A stretch of DNA of 64,000 nt from NCBI GenBank assembly GCA_944990035.1, contig CALYLX010000121.1, positions 329,061-393,060 on the forward strand. Direction: 5' to 3'. Below, piece by piece: positions 23,442 through 36,328 of this stretch; positions within the stretch are counted from its first letter, which is position 1, and the number at the start of each line of letters is the position of its first letter. Both the position numbers and the translations under genes were made by a program. The notes beneath the pieces were generated by a model that was not told the DNA's origin, searched no databases, and saw only the letters and a program-made list of their open reading frames with translations. Source of the DNA: Clitopilus passeckerianus. Its lineage: Eukaryota > Basidiomycota > Agaricomycetes > Agaricales > Entolomataceae.

Positions 23442-24235
23442 TTTTCCTTCCTTCGACCTTGGCCACGCCCAAGATCATGTGGAGCCAATCCTATACAGCA
23501 ATAATCAAGTTGACCTGACGTGGATGAGCTCGAAACCCCAGGAAGATAGACTGTTCAGACGTGATTGCTTTGCTCGAAGACACATCCATTGCCTCATCGC
23601 CTCTCGCTGACATTGGCCATCGCTAATGGCACCTGCACCACGACTAATCAAGGTGAGCCCTGTGACTGCTTTATTCAAGTTGGAACTGGTTGATAACGTC
23701 GCCAACTTCGCACAGTGGCTCGGGACCATCCCCGTTACAGCATCGTGATTTTGCCAAACCTGTTGATTATTGGGTTCAATCCTGAACTATACCAACTTTT
23801 TCCTTCTTTTGTCAAGGGTCAACGTCGTTCCTCCCCATCTATGAATGCACCGACTTCGTACTCGCACTGGACCCTTGGTTTGGTTTGTTCTAGTCAAGAG
23901 GAGAATATCGACGAATCGGAGGCAACCTCTGTATTTTGATGACCATCTTGCGCACACTGAAGACGAGAGTCCAAGGGGATGGTAGGCGCGGGGAATGCTT
24001 ATTGCCAGCCTGAGCGCGTACAAAAGCAACCAGATATGCAGTTCTTACGGAACAAAATACCAAACTAAAATTACAAGTTGGATGGAAACTGGACGAAAAC
24101 AAAGGGAGAAAATGAATGCAATTGCGGGTATACGAGCGCGTTGTGGAAAGAAGATGTCTATAGGAAGTGCTTGGTATCAAATTTTGTAAAAGTCTGTCGA
24201 GAACAATGAGGGACCCGATTGCCCTACCAGACCCG
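23442..24235. other. spacer downstream of tRNA
   Basis: No gene seen; overlapping short frames only. Confidence 0.35.
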
Positions 24236-25710
24236 TTAGATGGCCAACTCGTCGAATCTTATAACCAGAGGCTCTGATGCCCCTTCCTGGTTCTTCTCCT
24301 TGGATAAATTGCTGAAAAGATTTAGAGTCAGATTCCTAAGAGAGCTTCGTTTGAAGGCTTACCAGTACGCTTTTATCAGAGCATTGATCAAGGGGGTGAA
24401 TGTCTTCTGAACCGAAGCGACAACTTTGTCCATCTTCAGTTCCCGATTCGTCAAGAAATAAAGGCCGATGATTCCCATGAGCTGGAGATGCCCGATATCC
24501 CCAGAGTCAATCCTATCGGTGTTGGAGGGATCATGGATCGGGTATGTGAGCTGCCCCCTTCTGAACGCGCTGTCCATGATAAATGCCGCTGCCTTCTTGG
24601 ATGTGAGCGCGCTTGTGATGGCCTGTAAAAATAACATATCGATTCATAGTGCAAGGATGTGAGTGAGGTTCAGGCTCACCTGGACTAATGGTTCATACTC
24701 TTCAGAGGTTAAACGGTGAACGGCGCTTGCAGTCGCGTCTCTGATATAGAGAGAAGCGTGTTGCTCGCCAACCCATGCCACCTGCTTGAGCATCTCGAGG
24801 CCCTTGTAGAATCCGAGCCCGTCCCAGCCAAGGTCAAAAGAAGGAAGGTCAACCCAGAAATTTTCGTCGGCGAGGGCTCCATGGAATGCAGTGTTCATCT
24901 CGGCCTCAAGAGAGTCGTCTTTCCAAGGTAAGAAAACCGGCCCAACAGTACTTGCGTCTTCACTGGAAGTGAAAGCGGAAACAAGATTCGATGCGGCTTC
25001 TTCGGCCTCTTCAAGAGCTGCTACGGATGAGGGACTCGGGAGTCTCCTTTTGGTGCTGACTATCCGTAAAACTGAGTCGTGACACCGCCAGGTGACTAAG
25101 TCGGTCCTCTCAACAAAATCGTCGATTGACCACAGAGCGCGGCGCGGAGACAGCGCCGACGGGGTGCTACCAGGCTGGGAGAAAGATGCTGAGCAAATTT
25201 TGGGCTTCAAGGTTGGTTGCGTACCTTCCAACTGCAAAGACGACAAATGCGGACAAGAATGTATGCGCAATTTCATACAAGTCGCTGTAATGGTCTTCGT
25301 AGTTCGCCCCAAAAACATATGCAAAGGCGGTGACATCTGCGCTGTTCATTCCGGAGCTCGTAAGATAGAATTTCTGAGCATCCAACGAAGTTAGGGCCTC
25401 GTAGAGAGCCTGTTCGAGTGGTGTAAGTATGCGAGGACGAGGAACTGACAAACATAAATGCGCATACAGTCAGGTTTTCGAAGGACAGGTCTTTGCATTT
25501 GTCGATGCAGTACTCGCAAGCGACGGCTTTGAAACATTCTAGCCCTCTAGAAAGGAACCTTTGGTATTCCTGAAGCTTTTCATCACAGAGCAGTTGCCCT
25601 CCAATAGCAGTCGCGTGACAAGAGAGGCTTGCCCATGAGGGGCAATCTTTTTTTTGATACTTCACGAGCGTTGCGAACTCCATTATCGAGAGATTGGCAA
25701 TTGTGACCAT
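24236..25710 (-). CDS. unrecognised 416-aa fungal protein, five exons
   Basis: Exons 25710-25468, 25409-25225, 25166-24680, 24622-24363 and 24311-24236 are in phase and give 416 aa. For the second intron only the acceptor at 25167-25168 preserves frame; the AG ten bases earlier does not. The protein is mostly alpha-helical, has Cys-rich spots near its N-terminus (ACEYCIDKC) and no signal peptide. Its core has WxxDDF and LGWDGLGFYKGLEMLKQ, then a domain with GDIGHLQLMGIIGLYFLTNRE. The weakly hydrophobic segments are too short and broken for membrane spans. I do not recognise the family. Confidence 0.8.
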
Positions 25711-28700
25711 GGGCTCTGGCTATTTGATTTGGAGGTAGATGAGGGGTGCAGGTGAGAACAGATGATAAAGAACCATCGAATTGGATACTTCTGAAATTTT
25801 GATTATATAATAGCTTGGCTGGACGTTTGAACTACGGCTTCAGCGTAAACTTAGAAGGAGGAGAATCTAAGACGCCATATCGTTCATTATTATGCTTGAA
25901 ATTAATACAGCGGGAGAACAATGCATAGATGAAATGCTACGAGGTTAGGTTGAGCAAAGAACCAACAGAGCATTGAGTTCCTCTAAATTAACATCTGTCC
26001 GATGATAATAGAGGCAAATCCGGAGAGAAAGGCTAGTAAACAAGAGGAAGGCGGTGATCATGCACCATGTATAAAGCGTCGATAATTTCCAACCCAAGGA
26101 GTATCATGCAGAAGCAGATGTAATCCTTTCTGGGCGAAGGTCCAGCCTGAACTTCAGTAGCATCAAAAGAGTATGGACCCAGTGTTAATGATGACTCCTT
26201 GGCTTTGCGTGGTGACACAGTGGTGGCTGCCTCCCGGGTGGCCGTCAAGGCGTACACCGGGGATCCATTGAGACGTCAAAGCATATAGAACGAGAAGAGG
26301 GGGGGGGGGGGCTATCTGCTGCTTCCAGTCGCCACGGTCCAAAGCCCGAGATGTGGCAAGGCGATTTTTCTCGGCGAAAGGTAGAGGTGCAGATATAAGA
26401 TCTGACATAAGGCATTGCAAAAAGAACTTCAGACGCTACAGCCCGCCACGCCTGATGCGTCGCGCAGAGGGTGCAACGTTATCCTCCTTCCAGCGAAGGC
26501 ACACCTAAACATGAGGCAGCCACACTAGTGTGAACCGATCAGAGGTTTAGATGCGCCTTGGTAGAAAAGCTGAATGGTCCGTCATACTGACTCCAGGCTG
26601 CCCGCAGGTGCCTGACCGCCATCAGGAATCACACCCACTCACAGGACGCATCACGATTCCGAGCGCCTCCCTATCGGCTTGTTGAAAGCCACGACAGAAG
26701 TGAGGATAGTTGGGAAGCTATATTCGATGCCAAGCAGGCAGATCCGTTTCTGACTTTGTCTGAGTGAACAGAACGTGGCTGGCTCGTTTGCTAAGCCTAA
26801 GGCATCGAAAAAGGAGCCACTGGTCAGCCACTTCCCATGCTATTCAGCCGTAGCATTTAAGAAATGTAGATGCAAAACATCGTGATGGTTTGATTGAACC
26901 CATGTCATGGGAAATTTCCATCTTTTCGCGAAATTTCGGGCCACGTGGTCAGAAGACTTAGAGTCGCGTTCGAAAGAGCTTGACACCAGACGCCGTAATC
27001 TTCTGCACTGAGTTGGCACTGAGTCAAGGATTCAAGATTCGGATTCTGCAATTTTACAGTGCCGCGGGATGCACCAGGATAGTCATTTACCCGAAAATGC
27101 TTCACATAGCTCAGTACGTACTTTTGGCAAACTTTTTGCGTAGTCTGAGTTCAATTGATTCCCGATTGATTCTTCGAAAGTTTGTTCAGAAGATCATTCC
27201 TCGTGTGAGCAAGGGATATCCTCACGAAAGGTTTAAATCTCGCGGTCACTATCGCTTCCTAGTTCTTCTGTGCGTAAACATAGATTAACCTAGATCGCCG
27301 GAGTTCAGTCAATCACAATTCTGGAGGAGCCACCCATGCAGAAATACTGCAGCCTCTCCCTCCGTGACATATTTCCCTATATCAGAAACGACGGTCGGTT
27401 TGTTTCTGTTCAGGCCTGAGGGCAGGATAGCTGTTGTTGAGGTACAATTTATTCGGCGAATATGCTTTCAAGGACTGCATGACCGTCCTAAGAGACGGCC
27501 GTGCATCCTTCCTGCCCTTTCGCCTCAATTGATCCATTGGGGCTTAACACTGACCGTCTGTGAATCCCGCCATAGAGCTTCAAGAGTCGAGATCAGGGGG
27601 TCTGAACGTTCCATTGCATATGGGATAGAACCTTCCTCTGTGAGTTCTCAATGAGTCAAGGTCATCATTTCATTCAGGAGGGTACCTACTTGCGGGGGTC
27701 TGGACCATCACCTTTGATTCGTTGGAGATAGCGTTTGGTTCTTCCACCTGTTCCTATTGTTTTCTATGCTCTTGGTCATACTGGGCAGATTGCGATGAAA
27801 TTTCGCCGGTAACTTCAAAAAAGGGGGGTCGATGCTCGACCCTCTCCCGGGCCGTCAGGATTGCTGTTCCTCCCACCACTCTTGCGCCGTTGCTGATTCC
27901 GAAATGGGAAGATTCAGTATATTATATTTTCCATCTGGTGTAAGCGCGCCTTTCGCCACACGTTTGTGACTCGCTGCGATATCCATGGAGGCTTTGATGG
28001 CCTCTAACATGCTCATCATCATCCATACAGAAATTCTGGTCAGGAACACCGGCGTCCCAATGAAAACGTTTGCCAGGATGATATCAGATTAAAGTTGGAT
28101 TGTGGGTGCCGCGTTGCATCGCTTCTGAGGATTTCTTATTGTTGTTGTCGGACCTGATCGTCTTCAATCACAGAGGTAAGAGAGGGTGAAAATGCAGGAA
28201 AACATATCGAGACCTGCTAATTGTTTTCCAAAGAACCCTCGGCGTAAACGACTGCCTTGATGACCACACCACGCTGACAGAATGTGCTTCAAGGTTTGGT
28301 CGAATGTGGGCGATGAGCACATTAAGGGGATTCGCCGGGCTGCGTCGAACTCTACTCTTGGATTAACCCGGTTCCTGGTGTGCCTATGATGTCTTTGGTT
28401 GACAGTTCACGTCTAATCAAGGGAATTGTTTCCCTTGCTGAGGATAATAGGAGCCGTGCTTGGCCGTTGCTTTCATAGGTTCCAATCTAGTAAAGGCAGC
28501 GAAGGGATGCAGTTAATATTCCAGTTGGATGCGACCAATACATTGTCGAATGACATGGTTGAATATCTCCTTAGATCGGACGCAATAATCTTCACAATCT
28601 TCAACTCGATGGACTGGCTGAAGAGCTTCGGAGCTCTCAGGCTCCGGATCAGTCGTTCCGTCCGATGATTGATTTTGCCGACGGACCTTGCACCTTGACT

Positions 28701-29300
28701 CCAAGCCTCAAATAAAACAAAATCGCCAGTTTTTCCCTGCAACCCAGCCAGGTTTGTTAAAATTGGAGCTAGGTACACGTACTCTCGTATAATAAACGAT
28801 GACGAAGCCCAGAAGCCTCAAAACGCCAGAAACAGCCAACCCAACAATTAACAATGTTTTTCAGACAGACATGTGGCTGGCGGCTGCCATGTATGAAATC
28901 TAAGCCCATACAGGACACAAAATTCTTGTTATGAAGATTTCTGGCAATATCTGTAGATCTCAACGATTCTTGACTCAATGTACCATTCTTTTCAATTGAT
29001 TCTTTTGTCTTTCACTGGCTGGCGACCACCATCTTTGGATCGGCTATCACTGCTTCCAAAACGGATCGAGATTTCCTTATTGTTAAAAATCTCCCCTCCT
29101 GATGAGAGCATTACGCCACGGCAATCGCAGCGACCATCGCTTGAGTCAAGCTTATTGTCTTTGCCCATTCCATAGCTCTATGACAGTTTGACTTCGCGTG
29201 TGTGCATTCACAGGACACCCTAAGGCCAAAGCAACGAGGCTGCTTTGATCGCCAAAATGGGGTTGCATCTAGCCCAGCTAAACAAAAGTGCACCGAACAG
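25711..29300. other. 3.6 kb gene-poor stretch with coding remnants
   Basis: I see no complete gene. Minus-strand fragments look coding but are disrupted. Positions 28049-27855 end in an open frame with an acidic C-terminus (SATAQEWWEEQQS). Around 28860-28700 a hydrophobic segment (LLIVGLAVSGVLRLLGFVIV) is followed by frame changes and stops. They may be relics of a membrane protein gene. Elsewhere there are only short frames. Confidence 0.3.
26299..26311 (+). repeat. G13 homopolymer
   Basis: Thirteen consecutive G residues in non-coding sequence. The length of such a run is unreliable in a draft assembly. Confidence 0.85.
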
Positions 29301-29310
29301 GGGATTGAAT

Positions 29311-29319
29311 ATAAAAGAG
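29311..29319 (+). promoter_or_regulatory. TATA box of the pheromone-type gene
   Basis: ATATAAAAG lies about 110 bp upstream of the ATG at 29426. The intervening sequence is pyrimidine-rich (CCTCC...), as is common in leaders of highly expressed fungal genes. Confidence 0.5.
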
Positions 29320-29425
29320 GTTCGAGTGGAGCAAACTTCCTCAGGATCCTGACTCCCATCGCATCCTGTCTGCTACCTTGTCCTTCATCCTAAACACCTC
29401 CGCCTCCACCTCCTCCTAACAAGCA

Positions 29426-29542
29426 ATGGACTCCTTCACCGATATTCTCTCTCAGATCATCAGCTCCCAGGGCGAGGATGTCCAAATTCCCACTAACGAG
29501 GACGGAAATGGCCAACAGAACGTATACTGCGTTATTGCTTAA
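29426..29542 (+). CDS. CaaX lipopeptide mating-pheromone precursor
   Basis: An uninterrupted 38-codon frame starts at an ATG in the context CAAGCAATGG. It opens MDSFTDILSQ, has an acidic middle (GEDVQIPTNED) and ends CVIA followed by TAA. This is the plan of homobasidiomycete pheromone precursors: 35-70 aa, frequent MDSF/MDTF start, and a C-terminal CaaX box farnesylated on Cys and carboxymethylated after -VIA is removed. Processing at the acidic NED site would release a peptide of roughly 9-12 residues ending at the lipidated Cys; the exact cut is inferred. Products of such genes are ligands of STE3-type receptors. No intact receptor gene is visible in the window. A GTATAC inside the last codons could mimic a splice donor, but splicing there would destroy the CaaX box. 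Confidence 0.8.
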   Translation: MDSFTDILSQIISSQGEDVQIPTNEDGNGQQNVYCVIA

Positions 29543-30271
29543 GCATGTAACTATTGGATAGACAGGGTTTAACGGGCACAAAAACAAGTAAGTTTCATCA
29601 ACCTTCCTATTTCTGTCTCAAAGTCTGACTATTTCACCCAGACATAACTTATACGCATCATTCGTTCATCGCGTCTTCGCCAGAAGGCGCTTGCATCATC
29701 ACCTCGGGACGTTGGCATAACTTATTAACCATCATACCACTTATTCCATTCTGGGGGCTTACTTTGGCCATATCGTACACTTCGACTTCACATTGACTAT
29801 CCCACTCATTCTGTTTGGATTTTCTTCGCTCTTCGTTCTTTCGGTGGTAGATTCATTTGAAGCTGCGACTTTAGTGTATTATCATCGCGCACATTTGTAA
29901 CAATAGCCACGCAAGCATTCATGGCTCCTTGATCATTCGCTTCTAGTGTTCGATCGATGTTGAGGCGTTAACGTTAAGGTTTAGGAAAGTCATTGTCATT
30001 TGACGACAATTGGCGAAGGAACACGATCAGCCTCAGCTGATGCTCTCCGTAAACCCCGGTTTTCACTAGGAGCCGAATGAATGAATACTTCTGACAATAA
30101 CGTGCTGGTGACAGTCTGACGCTAAGGGTCGAGTGAATACGGCCCGACGATCCTCCAACCGAGTGTTTGATCTACAAGCGGTTGCCAAACAAATGAGTGC
30201 TGCAATGAGGTGCGTCCACTCTGCCACGTCTCCGACTCGTCCACCGTTCACCAACTTCTGCCTGTTTAGCC
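29543..30271. other. spacer between pheromone precursor and GET2-like gene
   Basis: I searched by eye for a second short CaaX-ended frame and found none. No other gene seen. Confidence 0.35.
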
Positions 30272-31406
30272 ATGTCTGCTGCTGCACGAGCTGAAGCCAG
30301 GAGAAAAGCTATTCTTGCCAGAGGATCGGATCGTCTGGCAAAGTTGACCACCAGTGCCCGTGGCGAAGATGCTCCAGCATATATGAAAAATGGTGAGTAA
30401 CATACCGTCTGTTTTCTATATTGGAAGGCTGAAAGTATGCGGGATATAGATGCACCAGCACCTAGCATGTCTAAAGCTTTTGTTGGCGAAGAAAGCATGA
30501 TGCCTCCTCCTTCAGTTACTCGAAAGTCACCTTCGCCGACACCTATTCGTACTGCCCCGGAGGACTTGGGCAGTAACTTTCCACCTTTCGGCTTCCCTCC
30601 CAATGCTGGTGGTGACCCATCCGCATGGTCGGAAGCCCAGCAACAGCAGTTTCTCCAGGCCCTGATGACACCCATGTCTCGGGGACCGGAATCTCTCCCC
30701 GGACTGACGCCGACTGACGTGGATCCGTCACTACCGCCCATGGATAATCCGTTTGCTGCTATGATGTTCCCTCCTGGTGCGGGCGGATTTCCACCAGGTG
30801 CTGGACCTGCTGGTGGTAAAGCACCTGTTGCGGCCCCTCCGACGCGTTTGCAAAAGCTCATGCCTCTGATTCATATGATCACCATGTGGCTCTTGTTGGC
30901 ATATTTCGTGCTCTATGCGGAGCCAAAAGCATATAGTGAATCAAGACTTGGACCTGAAAATTGGAGCTTGTGGCGTAGATGGGCAGAGTTGGGAAGGAGT
31001 AATCCAGTCGAGGAGATTACTCATTCTCTGAAGATTCAAATAATGGTTTGTTCTATTTGTCAATCCGGGTGATGCTTCGTGACTGACAATCGTCTCCAGC
31101 CGTTCTTTTGGGCATTTACGACTGTTCAGATTGCTCTTCATTCCATGCGTCTGTTCTCAGGCTTTGTGAGTCTCGTTTTCCTTCTTCCAAGACAACCCGA
31201 CTAAACCTCCATCTCAGGATGCCGTAGAACCTCCGATGCTCCTCTCTCTTGCCCTACCCCACCTGCCACCACCTTTCCCCTCTCTCATTATGAATGGGAT
31301 GAGGTATTTACAGATGGGATCCCTGTTCCTAGATGACCTATGTGGCCTACTGGTAGGAATAGGTCTGATTGTTGTATTCTCTGGGTGGTTTGCGTCGAAC
31401 GCTTAG
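30272..31406 (+). CDS. get2: GET complex subunit Get2 (CAMLG-like)
   Basis: Four exons (30272-30392, 30450-31045, 31100-31165, 31218-31406) encode 323 aa. The N-terminus has the basic RRKAILARGSDRLAKL motif that in Get2/CAML recruits the Get3 ATPase. A Pro/Gly/Met-rich linker of ~150 residues follows. There are then three predicted transmembrane segments: around LIHMITMWLLLAYFVLYA, around FFWAFTTVQIALH, and near the C-terminus LLVGIGLIVVFSGWF. This layout of a cytosolic basic tip followed by three membrane helices is that of Get2. With Get1 it forms the ER receptor that inserts tail-anchored proteins. The start is the first ATG of the basic motif frame. Confidence 0.82.
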
Positions 31407-31510
31407 CGTATCATGTCGTAATTTATTCGGTTTTATGCATGCGCTGTATTATGTTGTAAAATGTGGGGACTGAGGTGTATCAAGGATAATTAAAGGTGAT
31501 ACATTAGATT

Positions 31511-32234
31511 CTAGAAGCTAAGGACGCGGGCGGCAGCCTTTTTCTTCTCTGTTGGTGGTGGAGTGGAACCTTCTGAGCTCTCCGGTGCGGATTCCGTCGG
31601 AGCAGCGGCGGTGGTCGAGGTGGACTGAGCAGGCCGTGTTGCAAGGAAGTCTTTGAGAGATGGTAACGGTATAGGCGTTGGCCTCTGGACGACATTACCC
31701 TCACTCTCCTCTCCCGGTATTACTGGGACGCCCTTGGTTGCAGCATCCTGCTTCCACTTCTTCCACGGTGTGCCTCCAGCTGTCTCCATAAGTTCCTTCA
31801 GAATGGTAGTGGACCACTTCTCATGCATGTCAATAACTTCAACCGAGCCATCCTCTGTAACGAAAGAATGAGACGTTGATCCTGAAAGAATGCAGCTGGC
31901 AACGGACCTAGTTCCACCTCTAGCTCTGGCTTCCACGCCTCCTGAGCGGTCTTCCGGTGCTTCGTGACTTGAATGTCAACATTAGGATTCGCCCATCGTA
32001 TCCTAGGTAGTTGTTCCTTCACAAAATGCCTTCAAAAGAGATTCAGACAGGTGGTTCCGAGGACGAGTGACGCGAAGCATACCGTGCACCGAAGTGGTCA
32101 TTCTGGAAAGCCAGAGAAAGTCTCAAACTCCTGACTTTGAAGAGAGGAAGCTGAGGCTCTGCCTTGAGATGCGTCAAGACGCGAGCCAAGTGTGAAGGAC
32201 CTTCAGAAAGGAGTTTAGCGGCCTGGCGTCCCAT
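31511..32234 (-). CDS. mitochondrial ribosomal protein, L51/S25/CI-B8 family
   Basis: Exons 32234-32083, 32029-31908 and 31854-31511 give 205 aa. The family core lies at about residues 45-110: GARHFVKEQLPRIRWANPNV, then VTKHRK and a DGS-VEVIDMHEKWS stretch. It matches the thioredoxin-like L51/S25/CI-B8 fold, in which a strand-helix unit with (A)R.FV...LP.I...NP is typical. Fungal members include the mitochondrial large-subunit protein mL61 (Mrp49) and mS25; I cannot decide between them. The basic N-terminus fits mitochondrial import. The C-terminal 70 residues are Pro/Thr/Ser-rich. The second intron has a weak donor (GTCCGT), chosen because it alone restores frame. Confidence 0.75.
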
Positions 32235-32381
32235 GAGCAGTTACAGAGCTTTCGGCTTTCGGTTGACGGTGCCAGCTTGGATTTTCGAAAACGTTGTTGT
32301 TGCCTGTTTGGAATACAGGCCATTGCTTCCCAGTTCGGTAACTGCCCGACCTTGCACCAGAATCTCATATTCAAAACCAGA
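32235..32381. promoter_or_regulatory. 147-bp bidirectional promoter
   Basis: The start codons of the mitochondrial ribosomal protein (minus, 32234) and SWC2 (plus, 32382) are only 147 bp apart, so both promoters must share this interval. No TATA box is obvious. Confidence 0.6.
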
Positions 32382-34410
32382 ATGGCGGAGGACTCAGTCA
32401 TGGCGGAACCTGTCGAGCTGCTGGCGACGAGGAGGTCGAGGAGGAGTACTGCGGGGAACAGGTGAGTTCTATGAACTGCACGATTTTTCCAAAATCTCAC
32501 AGGGATTACAGAATGGAAGCAGCATTGGCTGAAATGGCGCTAGAGGCAACTGCAGATGCCAACGACGACGACGTCGACTTCCAGATTGTTAATGGTATGT
32601 GTGCTTATTGTCACTGCTCTTTTAAGCCTGACCCCTGTTTGCCAGATGAGCAAGATGAATTTGGGTCCGACTTTGAGAGCACTGATGAAGAAACTGCTCA
32701 AGATGGGACCGAAGAGGCTGAGAAGGCGATAACTGAGGAGGAAAGGAGGGCAAGGAAAGTGAGCTTCATTGCTTATACTTTGCTACATGCAACTAACTAC
32801 TGTACAGACAGCACGCTCTAAACTAGAGAAAGCCACTGCAGTAGCTCATGCAAAACATGCCGCCACCTTCAATCCACAAGTTCACGAGCCTACACCTACC
32901 GTTAAAGACAAAACCAACAAACGGACGGTATCCCTTGGGCCTATCGTCAACGCGGAGACCGGGGAGGTTTTGCATCACCCTAGCGCGAAGAAAAAGAGAT
33001 ACAGTCAGCGAACATCGACTGTTGCAAGTACATCTGCTACTGTCGCCCGCGCGAAACTCTCAGAGGAGCAAAAGGTATTTCGTTTCTGCTGAACCCCCTT
33101 TGCGACTGCTAACATGTTTGTAGGCCTCAGTACCCAAGAAAACTAAGGCCACGACCAGGACATACACCCAAGCGGAACTCATTGCGAGAGCCCTGGATGA
33201 AGAGGAAGGCAATATCGTTGACCACCGAGACTACCTCAAAATCGAAGAAGAGAAGCGGAAACGTGCTCGTGTTACTCGCTCAACAATCGAAGGGCCTCTC
33301 GTACGATGGGTCAGCAGGGCTGAAAAAGAGAAGAGGGTGATTACACCACCACCACCACCCCCTCCTCCACCTCCACAACCTACATCGCCACCGGCTTATG
33401 CTGCATATTCATCTCCGTATGCTGCCTACTACTACAGATACAGTTTGGCAGGATCAAGTTCCACTTCGACGTACCCCTATGCATATGCCCCCGCTGGTGG
33501 TAGTCCCGCAGTATCCTCCCCTTACCCTTACCCTCCCACCCCTTCTGCTTCTGCGACAACATCAAACCCCGCATCCCAGGCAGTCACGAACACGACTCAG
33601 ACAGTCGCCGAACCTACTACAAGCGCAGTCCCTGCAACAAAGGTGTCTACTCCTGGAGGGGAAAACCAACCTGCAACCGGACCAGATGCACAAGCGCAAA
33701 GCACTTCCGCGGACGTCCCTCCAGCAGCCGGAAGCCAGGCACACCTACATGGAACGTCAGCAAGTAGCACCCCAGATGCTCCTGTGACTACTCCAACGCC
33801 CTCGTACATGATGTTCTCCTTTTCCGCCAAGCAAAACGGTGCCTCATCTTCCAATCCCTCTGCGGTAACCTCCCCGCCAAACTCATCTACACCAATACCG
33901 GCAGCATATCAAGCCTACTACAGCCAATATCCTCAACCACCCCCAGGCTCTGTCTGGGCTTCCTCACCGGCTTCAGTACCAGCAACTCAACCCACAGCCC
34001 CGCCACAAGAGCCAGAGGTACGCATAGAGACAGTCACGAAGAACTATGTCGTCCATGAGGCTGGGCAATATGATGGTGTACCGAAACCTGCATGGAAGGA
34101 TACGATGTCTGCGGTATTTGGGGACCATGTGAAATGGGACGAGTTAAGGGTGTTTGCTACATCGAAAGCACGACCGATGAGTATGTATCTTGATTTCTGT
34201 GATAGATGGGTCTGTCCTGACTAGTTTGTAGCACGTACGACACAAATGTGCCCTATTACTGGGAAGGAGGCGAAGTACCTTGACCCGAGGTCCAATGTCC
34301 CTTTTGCGGACGTAGAGGCTTTCAAAACCCTTTCTGAGGTGCTCAAGCATGAGTACGTTTGGGACCCATCATTGAAACGCTATGTCGGGCAGGAAGAGCC
34401 CCCGAGTTAA
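32382..34410 (+). CDS. swc2: SWR1-complex subunit Swc2/Vps72 (YL1)
   Basis: Six exons (32382-32461, 32512-32594, 32646-32758, 32808-33074, 33124-34180, 34232-34410) encode 592 aa. The N-terminus has the YL1 motif TRRSRRSTAGNR followed by an acidic H2A.Z-binding region (EFGSDFESTDEE). A basic stretch with ARVTRSTIEGPLVRW follows. The C-terminus is a YL1_C domain: RPMTRTTQMCPITGKEAKYLDP, then YVWDPSLKRYVG. Swc2 binds H2A.Z-H2B and guides its deposition by the SWR1 remodeler in nucleosomes. Between the conserved halves lies a ~290-residue insert of Pro, Ser, Ala and Tyr that opens with a run of ten prolines; it makes the protein longer than many relatives. Confidence 0.93.
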
Positions 34411-34821
34411 GGGTGGGTGGAGATGGTGGACGGCAGTCGCTATGGCTTGGACACATCTTATCAGCGCCCATAAGACTCATGTATGCATGTGTTATTATTA
34501 ATTGTAGAGATTGGGCTACAATGCTCGACAATTGGTGTACACGTATGTGGTGATTTGCAAGGAGAAGTCATGAATGAATGCGATGCACTATTCTTGAGAA
34601 AGAGAGGTGTTTTACACGATAGCGTTGGCGTAAGAAGCGGAAGCGGACAGTGGTCGGAGTAGGTGAAGTATAAGTGAATTGTCTATGGTGGAACGAGATG
34701 AGGGATAGCCTCTATCTCTAGGGAGGAAGGTATCGTTGAGGTTTGGTAATATGGAGGTCAACGGGTCAATGTATGCATAGAGTATGCGTATCAAGTCCGA
34801 AGAGACACACAAGAGTCCCAA
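34411..34821. other. convergent 3' spacer
   Basis: Short space between the 3' ends of swc2 (plus) and cdk1 (minus). No feature seen. Confidence 0.4.

Positions 34822-36328
<1,507 letters not shown>

Noticed and set aside
29520..29565. Intron from GTATAC near the end of the pheromone frame
   Set aside because: The following acceptor is weak and splicing would remove the CaaX box that makes the frame recognisable.
30172..30861. 229-codon minus-strand frame
   Set aside because: Antisense to the Pro/Gly-rich exon of GET2, which has correct phases and three membrane helices.
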